Source: Leclercia sp. 29361 (GTDB lineage: Bacteria > Pseudomonadota > Gammaproteobacteria > Enterobacterales > Enterobacteriaceae). Taken from it: a stretch of 64,000 nucleotides of DNA. Position 1 is the first letter of the stretch. Every line of letters begins with the position of its first letter. Both the position numbers and the translations under genes were made by a program. The notes beneath the pieces were generated by a model, which made no database searches, had not been told where the DNA came from, and saw nothing but the letters and a program-made list of their open reading frames with translations. This document shows, one piece after another, positions 18,693 to 26,799 of the stretch. The stretch lies in contig NZ_CP049786.1 in the NCBI RefSeq assembly GCF_011290365.1, positions 310,001-374,000 on the forward strand, given 5' to 3'.

Positions 18693-18700
18693 AAAAAGCA

Positions 18701-19036
18701 TCAGTTCTTTTTCACGAACTCGGATTTGAGCTTCATCGGGCCGAAACCGTCAATTTTGCAGTCGATGTTGTGGTCGCCTTCAACCAGGCGGATGCCTTTG
18801 ACTTTGGTGCCAATCTTCAGCATCGACGAGCTGCCTTTCACTTTCAGATCTTTAATAACGGTAACGTTATCGCCATCGGCCAGCAGGTTGCCGTTAGCAT
18901 CTTTCACGATCAGCTCATCGCTCTCTTGCGCAGGTTCTGCGTTGTTCCATTCGTGAGCGCATTCAGGGCAAACGAACATCCCGTTATCTTCGTAGGTATA
19001 TTCAGAGCTGCATTTTGGACAGTGTGGCAGTGACAT
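18701..19036 (-). CDS. yjdM: Zinc-ribbon protein YjdM (PhnA family)
   Basis: A 111-residue protein with an N-terminal zinc ribbon ([21 protein letters not shown], residues 6-26) and a C-terminal SH3-like PhnA domain ([39 protein letters not shown]). It is the E. coli YjdM orthologue by length and sequence. The K-12 protein was once named alkylphosphonate utilisation protein, but it has no proven role in phosphonate use, and the phosphonoacetate hydrolase also called PhnA is unrelated. Confidence 0.93.
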   Translation of the reverse strand: MSLPHCPKCSSEYTYEDNGMFVCPECAHEWNNAEPAQESDELIVKDANGNLLADGDNVTVIKDLKVKGSSSMLKIGTKVKGIRLVEGDHNIDCKIDGFGPMKLKSEFVKKN

Positions 19037-19629
19037 GGGGTGTTCTCCTCAAAATAGTGCGAACCGGCGGCAATCAGGCCCGCCAAAAATCGACAGGTTG
19101 TCGAAAAAGGCGGCAAGTATAACGCATGTCCTTACTGTTGTCGGTGACATTATTTTTCGCTTTTAGCAAAAAAAAGTCTTTTCAATGACATTCTCTGTCA
19201 GTGATCCAGGCGATGCTGGAGGTCAGACGCGGGAAAGAAACGCGCCTGTTTAAAAGCGAGAATATTTTATTGCGGCAAATTGATACGCCGTGTCATTTCA
19301 GATAAGGTGAAGACACTAATGATATTTCACTTACTTGCTTTAATAGCCATCTCTGGTCTGCAAGGGATGATTTACCCCTCATTTTTGGTGGGTAACTGAT
19401 GGTGATTTTCCCTGATTTTTTTAAAATTTGAGCTACGCTCTTAATCTTTCGGTTTCCCTGACCGAAGGAGCGTGCTCCGCTGCTTACGCGCTGAAAGAAT
19501 ATATTTTTACTGTCATCAGTGAATTATATTGCGTCGAACATATTTACAACACGTAATCATATAAGCCGATCTTTCATTCTTAAAAACAATTCGGTTATAT
19601 AAAATTTGTGTTAGGGAAGGCTTTTTACT
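19037..19629. other. Intergenic region yjdM-crfC with a possible small ORF
   Basis: 593 bases, A/T-rich toward crfC, separating divergent yjdM and crfC. It must carry promoters for both. A short hairpin (TCGGT..ACCGA at about 19449-19467) is followed by GAAGGAGCG. One 26-codon frame at 19319-19399 is described separately. A weak SD (AGGGAAGG) lies nine bases upstream of the crfC start. No RNA gene was recognised. Confidence 0.5.
19319..19399 (+). CDS. Possible 26-residue hydrophobic small protein
   Basis: ATG at 19319 opens a frame reading MIFHLLALIAISGLQGMIYP and ending in a further six residues before TGA. The first 20 residues are almost entirely hydrophobic, which would suit a single membrane helix. 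AAGG lies 11 bases upstream, a little far for an ideal ribosome site. Nothing similar is known to me at this position, and it may be chance in an A/T-rich region. Confidence 0.25.
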   Translation: MIFHLLALIAISGLQGMIYPSFLVGN

Positions 19630-21987
19630 ATGCACACACAGACCATATTTGAATTAAGCCAGGAAGCTGAAAGGCTGCTGCAGCTCTCATTGCAAAATCT
19701 TGAGGCGTTAAGCGCCATGCCTGCCGCGATGCTGGATAGCGCCACGTCGGCCATTACCGGCGAACCCAGCAATGTATTACCGCTGCATTTTAGTGCCCGC
19801 GGCTTAGAGGCGCAGCAGTCGATGCTGAATAATGAGCTGCGTAAAATTACCCGCCTGGAGATGGTGCTGGCGATCGTGGGTACCATGAAGGCCGGGAAGT
19901 CCACCACCATTAACGCCATCGTGGGCACCGAAGTGTTACCCAACCGCAACCGCCCGATGACCGCGTTGCCGACGCTTATCCGTCATACGCCCGGTCAGAA
20001 AGAGCCGGTGCTGCATTTTTCTCACGTTGCGCCCATCGATACATTAATAAAGCAAATGCAAAAGAAGCTCGCCAATTACGATCGGGGCAAGCTGGCGCAG
20101 CAGCTGGAAATTGACAAAGATATGAATGCGCTACTCGGGCGCATTGAAACCGGCGAGGCATTTGAAAAACATTATTTAGGTGCGCAGCCAATATTTAACT
20201 GTTTAAAAAACCTGAATGATTTGGTGCGGCTTTCTCAGGCGCTGGGCACCGATTTCCCCTTCCCGGCCTATGCCGCGATCGAGAATATCCCGGTTATCGA
20301 GGTGGAGTTTGTCCATCTGGCCGGGCTGGATGCGCATCTGGGGCAATTAACCCTGCTGGATACCCCCGGGCCGAACGAGGCCGGACAGCCACATCTGCAA
20401 AAAATGCTCACCGAGCAGCTTGCCCGCGCCTCGGCGGTGCTGGCGGTGATGGACTATACCCAACTGAAGTCGATCTCCGATGCCGAAGTGCGGCTGGCCA
20501 TTTCTGCCGTCGGCAAATCGGTGCCGCTGTACGCCCTGGTCAATAAGTTCGATCAGAAAGACCGCAACAGCGATGATGAAGAGCAGGTGCGGGCGATGAT
20601 CTCCGGCACCCTGATGAAGGGCCATATCTCTCCGGGCCAGATCTTCCCGGTCTCCTCGATGTGGGGATACCTGGCGAACCGGGCGCGTCACGAACTGGCG
20701 ATGCACGGTAAGTTGCCCGATCACCAGGAGCAGCGCTGGGTGCAGGACTTCGCCGAAGCCGCGCTGGGCCGCCGCTGGCGCACCGCCGATCTGGATGATA
20801 TTGAACACCTTCGCCACTCCGCCGATCTGCTGTGGGAGGACTCCCTGTTTGAGCAGCCGATCCGCAAGCTGATCTATGCCGCCTACGCTAATGCCTCGCT
20901 GTACGCGTTACGCTCCGCGTCGCATAAGCTGCTGAACTACGCCCAGAACGCCCGCGAGTACCTGGATTTCCGCTATCAGGGGCTGACGGTGGCCTTCGAC
21001 GAGTTGCAGAACAATATTACCCGTCTGGAAGATGACATGGCGCTGCTGCACTCCCGTCAGGCGTCGGTGAGCGATGAGGTCCGGCACGAAGTGAGCCAGG
21101 CGCTGAGTGCCTCAAACCTGTTTCTTTCCGCCCAGCAGAGCGAAATCAAACTCGCCATCGCCCATGTCTTCAATCCTGACAATATGCTCGATCTGGCGGG
21201 GTTTGATCCGCATAAGCAGCGGGCTGATACCGCAGCGACGCCCGGTCAGCTGGTGCTGGAGGATGAAGGCCAGGCGCAGATCCTGTTAAGCAAAATCCGC
21301 TCCTCCTGCGAGCTGATCATGCTGGATGCACAGGCAAAAATCGGTCGTGAGCTGGCGCTGCGTTTCGATCAGCTGGAGTCGACGCTGGCGCGGGCGCTGA
21401 ATGACGCCATGCGCCCGATTGAAACGCGCATTAAAGAGGAGTTGAGCCATGCCGGTTTCCGGGCGCGGATCAGTTTCCCGGCGTTTCAGGCCAGCCAGCT
21501 TAATTTCAATACTCAGGGGCTGTTCAACGACGCTATCGCCCAGGAGAGTGAGCCTGCCGGTCAGTCTCAGGGGGCTGGCAGCGCGCTGCGCGAGACGGTC
21601 TCCCGCTGGCTGAACAATCCGGACTGGGGCTGGGAAGACTATGTCATGACGCGGACGCGGTATGTTATCGACGTGTCACAGCTTCATGAGAAACTTAAAC
21701 ACCATATTGATCACTTTTGTGAACAAATCCGTAAAGCTTTGGCCGCCCAGGTCGATGTCTCTGTTACAGCAGGCATGGCGACATTCTTTGCGGAATTCTC
21801 TTTATGCCTTGCAGGGTTACAGGAAAGCTTGCGTGATAGCCTCGCGGTGCGCCAGCAGAATGAGCATGCCACACGCGCGCTCAGCCAGCTGCTGCAGCAA
21901 TGTATTACCACTGCGACGTGGATTCAGGAAGATACCCGACTGTTACGCGATGACATTCAAACGCTATTCGCGGCAGAGCAACCATGA
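19630..21987 (+). CDS. crfC: CrfC dynamin-like GTPase (clamp-binding sister replication fork colocalization protein)
   Basis: A 785-residue dynamin-family GTPase, slightly longer than E. coli CrfC (742). GTPase motifs are G1 GTMKAGKST (residues 84-92), G3 LLDTPG and G4 VNKFD, followed by a long helical region with heptad-like leucines (AFDELQNNITRLEDDMALL). In E. coli CrfC binds the DNA-polymerase clamp and keeps nascent strands of sister forks together. The N-terminal clamp-binding stretch of K-12 corresponds roughly to residues 45-57 here, where I see PSNVLPLHF rather than a clear QLxLF motif. Its stop overlaps the yjcZ start by four bases, so the two are co-translated. A possible extra insertion lies around residues 530-560. 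Confidence 0.93.
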   Translation: MHTQTIFELSQEAERLLQLSLQNLEALSAMPAAMLDSATSAITGEPSNVLPLHFSARGLEAQQSMLNNELRKITRLEMVLAIVGTMKAGKSTTINAIVGTEVLPNRNRPMTALPTLIRHTPGQKEPVLHFSHVAPIDTLIKQMQKKLANYDRGKLAQQLEIDKDMNALLGRIETGEAFEKHYLGAQPIFNCLKNLNDLVRLSQALGTDFPFPAYAAIENIPVIEVEFVHLAGLDAHLGQLTLLDTPGPNEAGQPHLQKMLTEQLARASAVLAVMDYTQLKSISDAEVRLAISAVGKSVPLYALVNKFDQKDRNSDDEEQVRAMISGTLMKGHISPGQIFPVSSMWGYLANRARHELAMHGKLPDHQEQRWVQDFAEAALGRRWRTADLDDIEHLRHSADLLWEDSLFEQPIRKLIYAAYANASLYALRSASHKLLNYAQNAREYLDFRYQGLTVAFDELQNNITRLEDDMALLHSRQASVSDEVRHEVSQALSASNLFLSAQQSEIKLAIAHVFNPDNMLDLAGFDPHKQRADTAATPGQLVLEDEGQAQILLSKIRSSCELIMLDAQAKIGRELALRFDQLESTLARALNDAMRPIETRIKEELSHAGFRARISFPAFQASQLNFNTQGLFNDAIAQESEPAGQSQGAGSALRETVSRWLNNPDWGWEDYVMTRTRYVIDVSQLHEKLKHHIDHFCEQIRKALAAQVDVSVTAGMATFFAEFSLCLAGLQESLRDSLAVRQQNEHATRALSQLLQQCITTATWIQEDTRLLRDDIQTLFAAEQP

Positions 21988-22862
21988 CAAAACAATTACT
22001 GGACGGTCCCGGGCGGACGCTGGAATGTATTCATCCTAAATTTATGGTCGACCTGGTGCAGGGGGCTGACGCGCAGCGTCACACCTCTGTGGGGTCGCAA
22101 CAGCAGCACTTTCGTGAACGTTTAACTCAGGAGATCATGGCGCAGGCTCAGCTTCGCCAGTGGGCGATGGGAGGAATGTTCAGCGAAAATGCTGTGCTGC
22201 GGCTCGGGCTGGCAGAGAAGCTGGCGGGCATGGTTGATCCCGGCCATCTGGCGCTGACCCGCATGACCCAGACCCTCACCACGCTGCGCCAGCAGGCTAA
22301 TCTGCGTAATCAACCGCCCATTGGCGCGGTACATCAGTACGAAGTTCTCTCCGCGCATTTCCACCAACGCGCGCAGTTTAAAGAGAAAGCGTTAACCCAG
22401 CGCGGGTTAACGGTGCAGGCTGGCGTTCATAGCGAACAGATTTTTACCCGCTGGCGGGCCGGGCATTATGACGGTTGGTCGCTGGCCGGGCGCGGCTATG
22501 TAGTGCTGGAGGAGCTGCGCTGGGGGGCGTTCGGTGACGCCTGTCGGCTGGCGAATGCGGATGTCAGCGCCATGCTGAAAGATAATTTGTGCAGCATGGT
22601 GGCTAACTATCTGGCGCAGGGGATCAATGCGTCGCCTGCGACCCGCCATTTTTATCATCAGTGGCTGACCACGCCCAGTACGCCGGGGATTATCGACCAT
22701 AAAGATATGCTTGGCTGGCTGGGGGACTGGTGTGATGCCGACCGGCATCCGGTGTGCTGGTCAGTGACGCAGAGCTGGCAGAATGTGGCGCTGGGAATGC
22801 CGAGACTGTGTTCGGCGGCAAGGCTGGCAAAAGCGATGGTGGAAGAGGTGTTTGGGGAGTAA
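21984..22862 (+). CDS. yjcZ: YjcZ family protein, partner of crfC
   Basis: A 292-residue protein, same length as E. coli YjcZ, without signal peptide or membrane segment. Distinctive segments are HPKFMVDLVQGADAQRH at the N-terminus and GRGYVVLEELRWGAFGDACRLANADV in the centre. It starts inside the end of crfC (ATGA overlap), so the pair is one operon. Its function is not well defined; overexpression in E. coli has been linked to reduced motility and biofilm changes, and the operon suggests a link to CrfC. Confidence 0.9.
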   Translation: MTKQLLDGPGRTLECIHPKFMVDLVQGADAQRHTSVGSQQQHFRERLTQEIMAQAQLRQWAMGGMFSENAVLRLGLAEKLAGMVDPGHLALTRMTQTLTTLRQQANLRNQPPIGAVHQYEVLSAHFHQRAQFKEKALTQRGLTVQAGVHSEQIFTRWRAGHYDGWSLAGRGYVVLEELRWGAFGDACRLANADVSAMLKDNLCSMVANYLAQGINASPATRHFYHQWLTTPSTPGIIDHKDMLGWLGDWCDADRHPVCWSVTQSWQNVALGMPRLCSAARLAKAMVEEVFGE

Positions 22863-22879
22863 GGTTTTGGTCGGTTGGC

Positions 22880-22965
22880 TCACTCTCCATTGAGGGAGAG
22901 GGCTGAGGAATCCGCACCGGACGGATCCCCTCTCCTCTTTGGGGAGAGGGTTAGGGTGAGGGGGA
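22880..22965. repeat. Interspersed inverted repeat, copy E
   Basis: A two-part copy: TCACTCTCCATTGAGGGAGA then GATCCCCTCTCCTCTTTGGG running into GAGAGGGTTAGGGTGAGGGG. The arms match copies A and B. It follows the yjcZ stop by 18 bases and may act as a transcript end for crfC-yjcZ. Confidence 0.8.
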
Positions 22966-22983
22966 ACATGCGACTCAGGTGGT

Positions 22984-23250
22984 GGTTCCGTTCACCTCAG
23001 GTTCTGCGCTTCTCTGTTAGCTGCGTCACCCGTGAACGTGCGAAGGGGGCTCGCCGCCGCCCCCTTCACAATCCCGGCTCCCGGCAAAGAAAATCGCCGC
23101 TTCGCGGTGCCTTCGGCTTTCTCCCTTCGGCTATCGGGTCGGGCGTGATCCTACATCCCTGTAGGTCACGCCCTCTCGGCGCATCCCTGCGCCTCGCCCC
23201 GGCCTGCGGTCAACGCCTCAGCGATTTCCAGCCGGACCAGGGTGCCGCTG
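22984..23250. repeat. GC-rich non-coding block with a long hairpin
   Basis: About 260 bases of distinctly GC-rich sequence between yjcZ and kdgT. It contains a near-perfect hairpin at 23141-23173 (GGGCGTGATCCTACA, loop TCCC, TGTAGGTCACGCCC) and two G/C runs (GGGGGC..GCCCCC at 23047-23066). From memory, the same sequence type occurs in many enterobacterial intergenic spacers, where it produces spurious reading frames. The open frame across it has arginine- and proline-rich, low-plausibility content. I call it a dispersed repeat rather than a gene; its origin is not known to me. Confidence 0.55.
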
Positions 23251-23292
23251 TAAGCCTTTCATTTTTTGTTATTACTATAGTGCTTTAATTGC

Positions 23293-23314
23293 AAAAACCT
23301 CCCCGAAGGGAGGT
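23293..23314 (-). terminator. Rho-independent terminator of kdgT
   Basis: On the minus strand ACCTCCC-TTCG-GGGAGGT is followed by TTTT, a stable stem with a TTCG loop and a U tract. It starts 12 bases after the kdgT stop codon. Confidence 0.88.
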
Positions 23315-23325
23315 CTACTTATTAA

Positions 23326-24321
23326 TTAATGATGCAGTGATTCAACCGGGCTCTGTTCCGGCGTTTTGGCCGGGATGTTGCCATAACGTCTGGCATACAG
23401 TGCGGTAATAATCGGAACCAGAATCGCCGTCACGATGACGCTTGCTGCAACCAGCGCGGTGGCGGAAGCGGCAACCGGTTCGAACGCCGGGTTTATCTGG
23501 GCGATAATCATCGGGTTCGCTACCGCAGCCCCTGCAGCAGATGACGCTGCAACCCCCGCAGTACCATTCCCTCCACCGATAACACGGTCGGCAATAATCA
23601 GCGGAATACCGGTGATAATGATAACCGCCACACCCAGCACGATACCCAGCAGGCCGGTATCCAGAATCACGTTCAGGTTGATGGTGTTACCCAGCGCGAA
23701 GCCGAAGAACGGGATCAGAACCGGGGTCGCTTTGCTGAAGAAGTCACGCAGGTCGTGGTCGAGGTTGCCGAGAGCAAAACCGATCAGGAACGGCAGGACG
23801 GCGCCGACAAAGTGGTGCGGTTCAAAGGAGGCCAGACCGGCAGAGCCGAGGATCAGCATGGTGACCAGTGGGCCAGATTCCAGAGACATCAGTACGAAGG
23901 CGCCGGACTCTTCTTTGGTGCCGTACTGATTCATCAGGCTGGCGTACAGGCCGCCGTTGGTCATGTCCATCGCAGAGACAATCGCCAGCACGGAGAGGCC
24001 CGCGAAGAAGCCAGTCTGAATGCCATTTTCCGGGATAAACATGGCGCAAATCATCGCTACCACCCAGGCTACGGCAATTTTGGTAATCACCAGCGTACCG
24101 GATTTACGTAATACAGTGCCCGTTGCCCGTAAATTAATGGAGGCGCCGATACAGAAGAACCAGACCGCCAGAATCGGAACTGTCCCGGTAATCATGCCTT
24201 TGGTGAATCCACCAAAATAGGCTCCGGTATCAGGCGCTAAGGTATTTAAAATTGCACCCAGTACCAGCGGAACCAGCATCATCCCTCCGGGGATGCGTTC
24301 AATCGTGGCTTTAATCTTCAT
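23326..24321 (-). CDS. kdgT: 2-keto-3-deoxygluconate permease
   Basis: A 331-residue inner-membrane protein of the KdgT family, which imports 2-keto-3-deoxygluconate by proton symport. About ten hydrophobic segments are present. The family blocks [47 protein letters not shown] and GFALGNLD are intact. Of two consecutive ATG codons, 24321 has the better spacing to GAGGG and matches the E. coli N-terminus. K-12 kdgT is elsewhere in its genome, so this location next to proP is a difference. A candidate KdgR operator lies about 210 bases upstream. Confidence 0.92.
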   Translation of the reverse strand: MKIKATIERIPGGMMLVPLVLGAILNTLAPDTGAYFGGFTKGMITGTVPILAVWFFCIGASINLRATGTVLRKSGTLVITKIAVAWVVAMICAMFIPENGIQTGFFAGLSVLAIVSAMDMTNGGLYASLMNQYGTKEESGAFVLMSLESGPLVTMLILGSAGLASFEPHHFVGAVLPFLIGFALGNLDHDLRDFFSKATPVLIPFFGFALGNTINLNVILDTGLLGIVLGVAVIIITGIPLIIADRVIGGGNGTAGVAASSAAGAAVANPMIIAQINPAFEPVAASATALVAASVIVTAILVPIITALYARRYGNIPAKTPEQSPVESLHH

Positions 24322-24532
24322 CATTAACCCTCACACCTCATCACGCATCGCCAGCGGACAAGTGATATTTAATAATCTAATGAATTCAACGGATTGTGAC
24401 TTCACGGCGCCAGGCAATTCGTTGTTCATACAGCAGATATAACCAGTTTGGTTTTTTAAGCCTTCACGTGAAGGCCACCCCACTCGTTTTGACAGGCTTA
24501 TGATGCGATCGTTGGAATGATGATTCAATGAA

Positions 24533-24549
24533 AATAAAACAGTGTTTTA
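24533..24549 (-). promoter_or_regulatory. Candidate KdgR operator
   Basis: The minus-strand 17-mer TAAAACACTGTTTTATT is nearly palindromic and agrees at 14 of 17 positions with the KdgR box form TGAAACATTGTTTCATT as I recall it. KdgR represses ketodeoxygluconate catabolic and transport genes. Its position, about 210 bases upstream of kdgT, requires a long leader. Confidence 0.45.
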
Positions 24550-24759
24550 GTTATCTTCATCACATATTTTAAGGAAAGACGATTTTCGCCCCTTGATTAT
24601 TAAAATGGCTGTGAACGCATTGTAAAAAAATGTCGTTATTTTTTCATTTCACAGCAAATAATAACGTCTGAAAGAGTATTTCCAGAGGCGGGTATTAGAA
24701 ATAACGCAATACGGCTAATTTACACTTTTGACACTTCTGGTAAAAACCTTAAAAATATA

Positions 24760-24775
24760 TGTGAAGTTGATCACA
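24760..24775. promoter_or_regulatory. CRP binding site at proP P1
   Basis: The sequence TGTGAAGTTGATCACA is a perfect TGTGA-N6-TCACA CRP motif and coincides with the known CRP site of the E. coli proP P1 promoter, where CRP represses and osmotic shift relieves repression. It overlaps the -35 element of P1. Confidence 0.85.
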
Positions 24776-24795
24776 AATATAAACGCTGGTAGGGT
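24767..24795 (+). promoter_or_regulatory. proP promoter P1
   Basis: TTGATC (24767-24772) and TAGGGT (24790-24795) are separated by 17 bases and match the arrangement of the osmotically controlled P1 promoter of E. coli proP. Confidence 0.7.
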
Positions 24796-24873
24796 AATGG
24801 CTCCATAAACAGCCCAGACAGGCGTCAACAGGTTCGGTTGTACCGCTCCGAAAGGTCAGTGTAAGTAAACCTG

Positions 24874-24881
24874 CTACGCTT
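24874..24881 (+). promoter_or_regulatory. proP promoter P2 -10 element (sigma-S type)
   Basis: CTACGCTT preceded by TG fits the extended sigma-S -10 form (CTACACTT) and corresponds to the stationary-phase P2 promoter of E. coli proP, which in K-12 is activated by Fis. It lies about 95 bases before the start codon. Confidence 0.65.
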
Positions 24882-24977
24882 GAGAAAGGAGAATGCGCAT
24901 GAGGCGCTTCCCGGGTTCCATAGAGCGCACTTTTCAGGCGCTGTGGTGAGGACTGGGCTTAGTCAACGAGGATAGCC

Positions 24978-26480
24978 ATGCTGAAAAGGAAAAAAGTTAA
25001 ACCGATCACCCTGCGCGACGTCACCATTATTGACGACGGAAAACTGCGCAAAGCGATCACCGCCGCCTCGCTCGGTAATGCGATGGAATGGTTCGATTTC
25101 GGTGTGTATGGCTTCGTGGCCTACGCGCTGGGTAAAGTCTTCTTCCCTGGTGCCGATCCCAGCGTGCAGATGATTGCCGCGCTCGGGACATTCTCTGTTC
25201 CCTTCCTTATACGCCCGTTAGGGGGTCTGTTCTTTGGGATGCTGGGGGATAAGTACGGTCGCCAGAAAATCCTCGCTATCACGATAGTGATTATGTCGGT
25301 CAGTACGTTCTGTATCGGCCTGATCCCGTCGTATGCGAGCATAGGCATCTGGGCACCCATCCTGCTGCTGCTGTGTAAGATGGCTCAGGGCTTCTCAGTT
25401 GGGGGTGAGTATACCGGGGCATCTATTTTTGTTGCCGAATACTCTCCGGACCGTAAGCGCGGCTTTATGGGCAGCTGGCTCGACTTTGGTTCCATCGCCG
25501 GATTCGTGCTGGGTGCGGGCGTAGTGGTGTTGCTCTCTACCGTCGTGGGCGAAGAGAACTTCCTCGCCTGGGGCTGGCGTATTCCGTTCTTCCTGGCGCT
25601 GCCGCTGGGGCTTATTGGCCTCTATCTGCGTCACGCGTTAGAAGAGACCCCGGCGTTCCAGCAGCACGTTGAAAAGCTGGAGCAGGGCGATCGTGAAGGT
25701 CTGCAGGATGGACCGAAGGTCTCGTTCAAAGAGATCGCCACGCGCCACTGGCGTAGCCTGCTGACCTGTATTGGTCTGGTGATCTCCACCAACGTGACCT
25801 ATTACATGCTGCTGACCTACATGCCGAGCTACCTGTCGCATAACCTGCATTACTCAGAAGATCACGGCGTGCTGATCATCATCGCCATTATGGTGGGGAT
25901 GCTGTTTGTGCAGCCGATCATGGGCCTGCTGAGCGACCGCTTCGGACGTCGTCCGTTCATTATCTTCGGCAGCGTCGCGCTGTTTGTGCTGGCTATCCCG
26001 GCCTTCATCATGATTAACAGTGATGTCATCGGCCTGATATTTGCCGGTCTGCTGATGCTGGCGGTGATCCTCAACTGCTTTATTGGCGTGATGGCTTCGA
26101 CCCTGCCGGCGATGTTCCCGACGCACATCCGTTACAGCGCGCTGGCGGCGGCCTTTAACATCTCGGTACTGATCGCCGGTCTGACGCCGACGCTGGCAGC
26201 CTCGCTGGTGGAGAGCACGCAGAACCTGATGATGCCTGCCTACTATCTGATGGTGATTGCGGTCATCGGCCTGATTACCGGCATTTACATGAAGGAGACG
26301 GCGAACCTGCCGCTGAAAGGGGCGACACCTGCTGCCTCTGACCTTCAGGAAGCCAAAGAGATCCTGCGTGAGCACCACGACAACATTGAGCAGAAGATAG
26401 AAGATATCGATGCTGAAATTGCGACGCTACAAGAGAAGCGTACCCGTCTGGTCGATCAACACCCCCGCATTAATGAGTAA
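24978..26480 (+). CDS. proP: Osmosensory proline/glycine betaine:H+ symporter ProP
   Basis: A 500-residue MFS transporter, same length as E. coli ProP. Twelve hydrophobic segments are present, with the MFS loop motifs GDKYGRQK after helix 2 and SDRFGRRP in the second half, and a long central loop (HVEKLEQGDREGL). The C-terminal cytoplasmic tail from about residue 455 carries heptads (NIEQKIEDIDAEIATLQEKR) that form the antiparallel coiled coil tuning the osmolality threshold. It takes up proline, glycine betaine and ectoine at high osmolality. Two K-12-like promoters precede it and a strong terminator follows. Confidence 0.97.
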   Translation: MLKRKKVKPITLRDVTIIDDGKLRKAITAASLGNAMEWFDFGVYGFVAYALGKVFFPGADPSVQMIAALGTFSVPFLIRPLGGLFFGMLGDKYGRQKILAITIVIMSVSTFCIGLIPSYASIGIWAPILLLLCKMAQGFSVGGEYTGASIFVAEYSPDRKRGFMGSWLDFGSIAGFVLGAGVVVLLSTVVGEENFLAWGWRIPFFLALPLGLIGLYLRHALEETPAFQQHVEKLEQGDREGLQDGPKVSFKEIATRHWRSLLTCIGLVISTNVTYYMLLTYMPSYLSHNLHYSEDHGVLIIIAIMVGMLFVQPIMGLLSDRFGRRPFIIFGSVALFVLAIPAFIMINSDVIGLIFAGLLMLAVILNCFIGVMASTLPAMFPTHIRYSALAAAFNISVLIAGLTPTLAASLVESTQNLMMPAYYLMVIAVIGLITGIYMKETANLPLKGATPAASDLQEAKEILREHHDNIEQKIEDIDAEIATLQEKRTRLVDQHPRINE

Positions 26481-26483
26481 ATA

Positions 26484-26512
26484 AAAAACCCGGCGCTAGC
26501 CGGGTTTTTTTT
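26484..26512 (+). terminator. Rho-independent terminator of proP
   Basis: AAAAAACCCGGC-GCTA-GCCGGGTTTTTTTT: an eight-base G/C-rich stem flanked by A and T tracts, three bases after the proP stop. It can work in both directions but serves proP. Confidence 0.93.
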
Positions 26513-26799
26513 CATACCCAAATGGAATACAACGAAAGTTTATTGGCGGTTTTATTGAATAGTGCTTACGCTGTATATAAGCGGATGTCTCTATAAAATC
26601 GACGCTTTCTTCTCTGTGAGGGGTATGTATGCTGAGCTTCACACCAATCTAGATTTCCACGCACACATAGCCTGAAATGCTGATTCTTTTCGGCGGTTTA
26701 CCTTTTCCCGAAACGGCATTTTAACTTTTGTAATATATCCACAGGTGCAACGAGCACAGCAAAAATAATACCGAAGATAAATTATAAGTAGGGCTGGAC
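26513..26799. other. Leader region of the exopolysaccharide locus
   Basis: About 290 A/T-rich bases upstream of the first EPS gene. It should hold the operon promoter, but I cannot pick a convincing -35/-10 pair. GGCGGTTT at 26692-26699 resembles the start of the RfaH ops element GGCGGTAG but differs in its last two bases. The ribosome site of the first gene is weak (GTAGGG, about 12 bases before the ATG). Confidence 0.4.

Larger units (their letters stand above)
24325..24977. other. Intergenic region between divergent kdgT and proP
   Basis: About 650 bases, A/T-rich on the kdgT side. It contains a KdgR-like palindrome, a CRP site overlapping proP promoter P1, and the sigma-S-type P2 element, each listed separately. 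Small reading frames within it look like chance. The proP leader downstream of P2 includes AACGAGGATAGCC before the start codon, giving a usable ribosome site. Confidence 0.7.

Noticed and set aside
22875..23288. 137-codon plus-strand frame between yjcZ and kdgT
   Set aside because: It crosses an inverted repeat and the GC-rich block, its protein is arginine/proline-rich without domain pattern, and it has no ribosome site; treated as a repeat, not a gene.
24331..24528. 65-codon minus-strand frame upstream of kdgT
   Set aside because: It lies in the kdgT leader and has neither a convincing start nor any known family; an upstream regulatory frame is possible but unsupported.
26692..26699. GGCGGTTT upstream of the EPS operon as an RfaH ops element
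   Set aside because: The ops consensus needs GGCGGTAG and usually a longer JUMPstart context; the last two bases differ and the context is absent.
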